Assembly (NCBI GenBank): GCA_964017195.1
Contig: OZ024895.1
Coordinates: forward strand, 45,223,673-45,287,672
Reading direction: 5' to 3'
Length of the DNA: 64,000 nt
Source of the DNA: Siderastrea radians
Lineage: Eukaryota; Cnidaria; Anthozoa; Scleractinia; Rhizangiidae
Program-made: the position numbers and the translations under genes
Part shown: positions 58,967 to 64,000 of the stretch, piece after piece
How the letters are laid out: each line of letters starts with the position of its first letter
Numbering within the stretch: position 1 is the first letter of the stretch
The notes under the pieces: model-generated
Databases searched by the model: none
What the model was told of the DNA's origin: nothing
The model's input: only the letters and a program-made list of their open reading frames with translations

Positions 58967-59698
58967 CGTAACTAATCGATCAAAATCGATCATCGGAAAG
59001 CTGATCGATAAATCGATCAGATCGGTCGATTACTATCGATTAATATCGGTTATCGATAAAAATCGATAGTCACAACTTTTCCACTACAAACAGTATCGAT
59101 TTTTAACAAGAAGAGTGTGGGACCCAATAGCACTATAGACTCGGTTCGAATTACAGAGTTGTAATCAATTGTCAGCATGTCTCAATCGGTAGTGCACGGC
59201 CGTGTAGAGACCGAGAGACAGCGAAATGAAAATTCATTTCGTTGTGAAAGGATACCATGAATGTTTGTTTAATGTAGAGGTCGGAGAGCATTTCGAGCTA
59301 TCTAGAAAAATCGGATCAAGAGGAAATCATTGAAAATTTGCAATAGCAGAGCGGCAGCTAGGCCACATTCAAGGAGAGCTCGTTCCATTTCTATGGCCCA
59401 TAACTTACTTGTTCTATGTTGTTGTTTCACTCACATTGCTGAAATAAATTAATACATAACAATGTCCTCGAGTAACATCTTGTTTGACAACAGAAGAAAA
59501 GCAGATAATTACGATATACACGAGTGGAGATGAAAACCAATGAAATCGATATCAATTAATAGAAATCGATAATAATCGATGAAATCGATAGTCACAACCG
59601 AAAATGGTATCGTTTTTTATCGATTTCCGATAAAAATCGATTGATTAGAATCGATTAATATCGATTTTATTGGGCTATCGATTTATCGATTAGTCACG
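58967..59698. mobile_element. Element with CGTRACTAATCGAT termini and ATCGAT clusters
   Basis: CGTAACTAATCGAT at 58,967 is matched by the inverse of ATCGATTAGTCACG at 59,698. ATCGAT words crowd both ends (58,975-59,100 and 59,545-59,695). It shares the word but not the tip sequence with the element at 55,378. Confidence 0.7.
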
Positions 59699-59929
59699 TT
59701 ACAATCTTCTCACTGCCAAGGCTCCCTTCTAGTTTTCCAGTATGGTCCTTGCGTTGAGTCAAGGTAAATAGCAATTATTTATAGTCGTTATTAAGTTAAT
59801 CATATATACTCATAACTTTTTATTAACAAGCGCAGAAAACCACAAGTCGCGTATAATCACGACCTTTCTGACAACCTTGACAACATCCGTAAGTTAAATA
59901 TTTTGTGGCTACATATAAAGTTCTAGTTT

Positions 59930-60680
59930 CTTACAAGCAGTAACTATAGAATGGCAGGTCATGCAGTAGAACACTCTCTCCTCTGACTTTGATAAGACCC
60001 GAATATCTGATGAGCGGTTTGAGAATTGTGATGACAGTAGCTGTCAGTAGTAAGTTGAATTTTCGTAACAGCAACAAGTATAGTAGCCTGCGTGCAGACG
60101 TCTCCTATTTCCTTCCACCCGCGGAAAAGTCCCGTCTACACGCAGGCTACAAGTATAGACAAGTATGACTAGCAGTAAGTATAGAATGGCAGGTCCCGCC
60201 TGAGTAGAACACACTTTCTTCAAACTTTAGTAAGTCCTGTGTATGAGCCGTTTGAGAATCCTAGCAACAAGTACAAATCTATTTAACTAGCAATTATAGC
60301 AACAGATTAGCAGGACTTGTAGTGCAACACACTTCTGGCAGTCGCTTACGTGAGCTGTTTGAGAATGGTGATAGAATTATCCGTAACAAGTTAAAATTTT
60401 TGTAGCAACAAGTGTAATGCTATTTAACTAGCACTTATAAGAAATTAGTAGGTTCTGCAGTGGAACACACTTCTCTCAAACTTTGATAAACAACATGCGA
60501 TATAAGCTGTTTGAGAGTGGTGATACGATTATCTGTGATAAGTTAAAATTTTTCTCACCAAAGTACATGCCTTTTACTCGGAGTAATAACAGACTAACAG
60601 GTCCAGAACCAGAATGCACTCGTGCATCAGACAATATCAGTGGATTCTGAACCGAGATAATATCTGTAAGTTAATTTTTT
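59930..60680. repeat. Degenerate tandem repeat, about 110-150-bp unit, four to five copies
   Basis: Blocks containing GAGCTGTTTGAGAATGGTGA (near 60,012, 60,245, 60,354, 60,506) and GTAGAACACACTTCT-like words recur in order. A hairpin is inserted in the first unit. Confidence 0.7.
60083..60150. mobile_element. 68-bp hairpin MITE with 7-bp target duplication
   Basis: GTAGCCTGCGTGCAGACG is inverted as CGTCTACACGCAGGCTAC, with AAGTATA on both sides. Confidence 0.8.
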
Positions 60681-61080
60681 GGTGACTGTTAAGAATAAAT
60701 GAAGCTGACTGAAATAAAACTGTTAAGGAAAGTGATAGTTAAAAATAAATTTTTGAACAGCGCGGATTTTTTTTCCATGGGCCCTAAGAGTACTGGAGAG
60801 GCTGTGTTGGACGAGAGATTTCTTGGATAACATGGAAATCTTTATGCGTTTGACCACGAGTAAGATGCGGCTATATATAGGTCAGTCCAAGAACAGTCGG
60901 AGGCCACTAAAGCGATGTATTATCCTGTCTTCTCCTTACCTCCTAAGATAATGCACCTAAGAGTACTTTTCCTTCTTTCAGTTACAAAGGAGAAAAAGTC
61001 CAAATTCACCTATTTACTGACGTTTCGTTACGACACTGGCAATACGTTGCAAGAAATTATACGTAACGCCCTCAGCTTTA

Positions 61081-61111
61081 CAAAAACAACAACAACAACA
61101 ACAACAACAAC
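61081..61111. repeat. CAA microsatellite
   Basis: About ten CAA/ACA units just beyond the stop codon of the ENOX-like gene. Confidence 0.9.
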
Positions 61112-61135
61112 AATTCAGTAACGTTTTTGTGTTCT

Positions 61136-62377
61136 TTATGGTTCGCTCTTCCACTCAGTTAAGTTCTCAAACCCACAGAACTTCCATTTAGCATTTCCAC
61201 TTGCATCCTCTGCCTTGAACAAAACAGGCAAACTGTACAGCAACCTTTCCACCACATCCTTTCGACGTTCCTTGAACTGTCTCGACAGATAGTCTCTTAT
61301 CTCGCCACTTGTAGCACCGGAAGGGCACAGCTGTAGGTAGGAACATATAACGCCCACCAGCACGAGCTCCTCACCAGAGATCCGCACCTGGGCGGGCCCG
61401 TAATCCATGGTAGCGTAACTCCCCTCAGCAGTTGAGAACCAGGCTTGATAATGAGCGTTGTAATCGGATTGATAATACGATGAATCGGCGACAAGCTGTT
61501 CATTCACTAGGTCATGTGCGGCACTGTGTCCGGTTACTTCTTTGTAATCATCTTCACCATCTTCCGTCTTGGCCTGGACACTGTCATCACGCTTACATAA
61601 AGATGAGTCAGTGGGAAGCTGCTCACTTACGTCATCATTTTCATACGCAGGACTGGACGCAGTAACTTCCTTGAAATCGTCATCGCTATCTTCTTCGTCC
61701 ATGTCATCAATAACTTCAAACTGCTCATCGTCTATCTCCACAAAGCGCCCGTTACCTTCCTTCTCGTCTGCCGCGTTATCTTCTTCTTCTACCGCTTCCT
61801 TCTCTTCTCCTTCCACCTCCTTCTCTTCTGAATCTATCTCTTCCTCTTCCGGTTGGTTTTCTTCACTTTTGACAGACTTCTCCTTCTCTACTGGTTTCAT
61901 CTCATTCTCTGCTTGGACTTTTTTATCATCTGTTTGTCTTCCTTCCTCTTTTACATTCTCTTCCTCTTTCGAGGGCTTCTCCTTCTCCAAACCCGTTTTA
62001 AACCCACTCTCTCCTGTTTCGTTTTCCAGGCTTTCTCTATTACCAGGACCGCCTTCAGGTTCCAAATCACCTTCTCCTAACGTTACTTTTACTCCAGGCT
62101 GACTTAATAAGGAAATCTGTTCGTCATTGCCAACAAGGACTTGTTGTACATCACTATCCTGTTCTCCCACAAGATGCTCACTTCTTTCTTTTGCATCCAA
62201 TTCCCTGTTACTCTCAGCGTTTCCCTCCTGAACGCCCCCGATATCATCTCGTGTTTCCCCATCCACCTTTTTGCTGTCGTTTTCCCCAACTTCTTCCCCC
62301 GTTTCAAGATCCATGTCTGTAACATTTGGATCATCTTTGCCCAGATCCACCACAATCTCCAACTCAGACATGGCCCT
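61136..62377 (-). CDS. ENOX1/2-like gene, terminal exon with acidic insertion
   Basis: The 1,242-base exon starts in phase 0 after tcttttgcag and ends with TAA at 61,136-61,138. It has three parts. First comes an acidic start (SELEIVVDLGKDD). About 260 residues of Glu/Asp/Lys/Ser low-complexity follow, with two FKEVT/YKEVT direct repeats (DDDFKEVTASS and DDYKEVTGHS). Last is a compact C-terminal module: GEELVLVGVICSYLQLCPSG, IRDYLSRQF, LLYSLPVLFK and KWKFCGFENL. The C-terminal module matches the end of vertebrate ecto-NOX disulfide-thiol exchangers, as I recall it (a VG..sfLhvhPxGA start and a RWkfCgFEg end). ENOX proteins are described as surface hydroquinone oxidases and thiol exchangers. 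The RRM and catalytic parts are off the window; the acidic stretch is longer than I know from human ENOX. Confidence 0.65.
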   Translation of the reverse strand, partial: RAMSELEIVVDLGKDDPNVTDMDLETGEEVGENDSKKVDGETRDDIGGVQEGNAESNRELDAKERSEHLVGEQDSDVQQVLVGNDEQISLLSQPGVKVTLGEGDLEPEGGPGNRESLENETGESGFKTGLEKEKPSKEEENVKEEGRQTDDKKVQAENEMKPVEKEKSVKSEENQPEEEEIDSEEKEVEGEEKEAVEEEDNAADEKEGNGRFVEIDDEQFEVIDDMDEEDSDDDFKEVTASSPAYENDDVSEQLPTDSSLCKRDDSVQAKTEDGEDDYKEVTGHSAAHDLVNEQLVADSSYYQSDYNAHYQAWFSTAEGSYATMDYGPAQVRISGEELVLVGVICSYLQLCPSGATSGEIRDYLSRQFKERRKDVVERLLYSLPVLFKAEDASGNAKWKFCGFENLTEWKSEP

Positions 62378-62565
62378 CTGCAAAAGACAGATGTTACACT
62401 TCTGTTTCACTTATGCTACAATCATGGTCATTGATGGTGGAAAACTTACACAAAACCCTACACTGCGGGCATGGACTCCCCCTCCCCTCATACGGCGTTG
62501 TTTCTGAGCTTCATTTACAACCTGAAGCATGCCCAGCACTATCAACAATAAAAAAATAAATCACT

Positions 62566-62766
62566 TTATTTAGGTGTCAACGGTATCTAGCACAGAGTAC
62601 TAACTGGGGACACCATCAAGATCAAATTGGAATTTTGAAATGTTGGTTTTTTAGGAACGAGAACCAACAACAAACTCAACCCACATATGACGCCGAGTCC
62701 AGGAATCGAACCCAGGCCACACTGGTAAGAGTCGAACGCTTTCACCACTGCACCATCCCTGCTCCC
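62566..62766 (-). mobile_element. tRNA-derived SINE
   Basis: The minus strand has a pol III A-box-like TGGTGCAGTGGTGA (62,742-62,755) and a B box GGTTCGATTCC (62,702-62,712), about 30 bases apart as in tRNA genes. A non-tRNA body and an AATAAAGTGA tail follow. It sits in the last intron of the ENOX-like gene, same strand. Confidence 0.75.
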
Positions 62767-63617
62767 CGCTGAAAACTTACACAAAACCTTACACAATGAC
62801 CAGGCGTGCATTTCTTGAAAGCCCTGAAAAGCCATTCGTAAAAGCATGAACCACTCATTCTATAAAGCTGTTATTTTAGCTTGTTTAAGTAATAGCAAAG
62901 TTTCATGCTTGAGAAACTTCTTTGCTTACAAGATACAGTGTGAATTATCGTCCCTGAAATGGGCCCGAAAAGTTTCGGGGCTTTCGAGGAAATGCACGCC
63001 AGGTCGAAGAGTCTTACTGTCAAAACTGAACGGGAGAGGGGGAGTTTTGTTCAAAGACATTAAATAATTGGATGAACAACCTTATTCTGAGTGCTACTAT
63101 ACGAGCATGTTAAGACTTTAGGGTTTACCAAGAACTATTGGCCAGGATTGTAGACAAGCAAGCATCTTTACCTGGTCAGTACAAAATATGTCTACGCCAA
63201 AGTACCAAGATATTGGTTATGAACTTTGTGAATATAGTAAAAGGGATTTCTTGTTGGACGGTGAGTGCATTGCAGGAGCCGGGGGTAGGTTATCATCCTT
63301 TTACTCCCAAAAGTACCAAACATTGTTTTGCAACATATCACGAGACGAACAGAATCAAGCTTTCACTTGAATTTGTCACTTCTTAGGATTTCATCCACAG
63401 ACTCAAAAGTTAGGACCACCATGTAAAGACTCGAACGTTAGAACCATACCTTGTAAAAAGAGATTTGACTTTGGGGATGAAAGGTTTAACCACTGTGATG
63501 AAAGCTACAGCACATGCATTAACGGATGGTAAAATATACTAACTTTGCAGTCACAGAATAACAACTCCACTGACAGTTCTAAAATACAAGTGTAAATTAA
63601 GTTTGTGCTTGTAGTAC

Positions 63618-63671
63618 CTGAGGATCAGTAAGGATATTTGCACCCTGCAAAGCATTCCTCAAACGAAAAAT
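63618..63671 (-). CDS. ENOX1/2-like gene, penultimate exon (18 codons)
   Basis: A micro-exon reading IFRLRNALQGANILTDPQ between ctcttccag and gtacta, phase 0 at both ends. It is too short for ORF scans, and is supported by splice sites and the frame of its neighbours. Confidence 0.6.
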
Positions 63672-63920
63672 CTGGAAGAGAAAAGGACAAAATTAGCACC
63701 ATGTTGATCATCAGTTTTATTGCCTTTAAATTTCTAAAAAGTACTAAATTGTAAACATCAACTTTTCTCTTACAATATTTACACAAACTGTTCAAGACAT
63801 CGTATCCTCAGTGATAATTTCCTTTATTCTCATCACCTGAACATTCAAACAAGTAGTGATCGTGTAAAGAGAAATTTCATTTTCATCAGGGCTTAGGGCT
63901 TAAGGGGTTAACATCTGTAC

Positions 63921-64000
63921 CTCATACTCCTTCTGTGCCACCAGATTACTGTACTGTTGCCTGATCTCTTCAGCTTGGTATTGATAGCTCTGCATGGACC
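63921..64000 (-). CDS. ENOX1/2-like gene, internal exon (partial at window edge)
   Basis: Encodes a helical stretch SMQSYQYQAEEIRQQYSNLV ending AQKEYE before gtacag, phase 0. It is likely part of the coiled-coil region that lies between the RRM and the C-terminal module in ENOX proteins. The exon continues past the right edge. Confidence 0.6.

Noticed and set aside
61569..62102. 177-codon Ser-rich plus-strand ORF
   Set aside because: Antisense of the Glu/Lys-rich part of the ENOX-like exon.
62680..62766. tRNA gene
   Set aside because: A and B boxes are present but the cloverleaf is incomplete and a SINE body follows.

Overview
The window is nuclear DNA of an animal, most likely a reef coral or another anthozoan cnidarian. 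This rests on the mix of split genes with GT/AG introns, an EAR-propeller secreted protein, a receptor kinase with lectin-type ectodomain exons, fragments that resemble families I associate with cnidarian genomes, and dense short inverted-repeat transposons. No bacterial, viral or organellar gene set is present. The species assignment is inference.

Region 1-42,875 (minus strand) looks like one large gene, a receptor tyrosine kinase. Ten exons can be delimited by splice sites: signal peptide (42,818-42,875), C-type lectin domain 1 (36,245-36,658), a second divergent C-type lectin domain in two exons (35,846-36,042 and 34,324-34,444), three Ly6/uPAR three-finger domains (13,978-14,187; 13,359-13,589; 12,513-12,737), a transmembrane exon (10,833-11,010), and two kinase N-lobe exons (5,871-6,088; 3,886-4,070). 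Every adjacent pair agrees in reading phase. The rest of the kinase domain lies beyond the left edge. The 20-kb intron between the lectin and Ly6 exons is the weak point, because two separate genes remain possible.

The introns are crowded with mobile DNA: an intact 1.6-kb ORF for a tyrosine recombinase with a C2H2 finger and a Myb-like domain (8,100-9,722), a decayed Ty3/Gypsy LTR element with target-site duplication (18,255-22,440), a Penelope-like fragment, a LINE fragment, long inverted duplications (28.8-34.1 kb and 37.1-42.6 kb), foldback elements with exact 11-bp target duplications, and a GC-rich minisatellite (4.1-5.2 kb).

Region 42,876-52,734 is intergenic between two divergently transcribed genes and holds several repeat islands built from short recurring words. 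Region 52,735-58,400 (plus) is a three-exon gene for a secreted coiled-coil plus seven-EAR-repeat propeller. Region 58,401-61,135 is a repeat-filled gap between convergent genes. Region 61,136-64,000 (minus) carries the last three exons of an ENOX1/2-like gene with a very acidic insertion; its 5' part is off the right edge.

The most unusual items are the lectin + Ly6 receptor kinase architecture, the recombinase/Myb ORF, and a recurring class of short non-autonomous elements, each saturated in both orientations by its own private 5-7-bp word.
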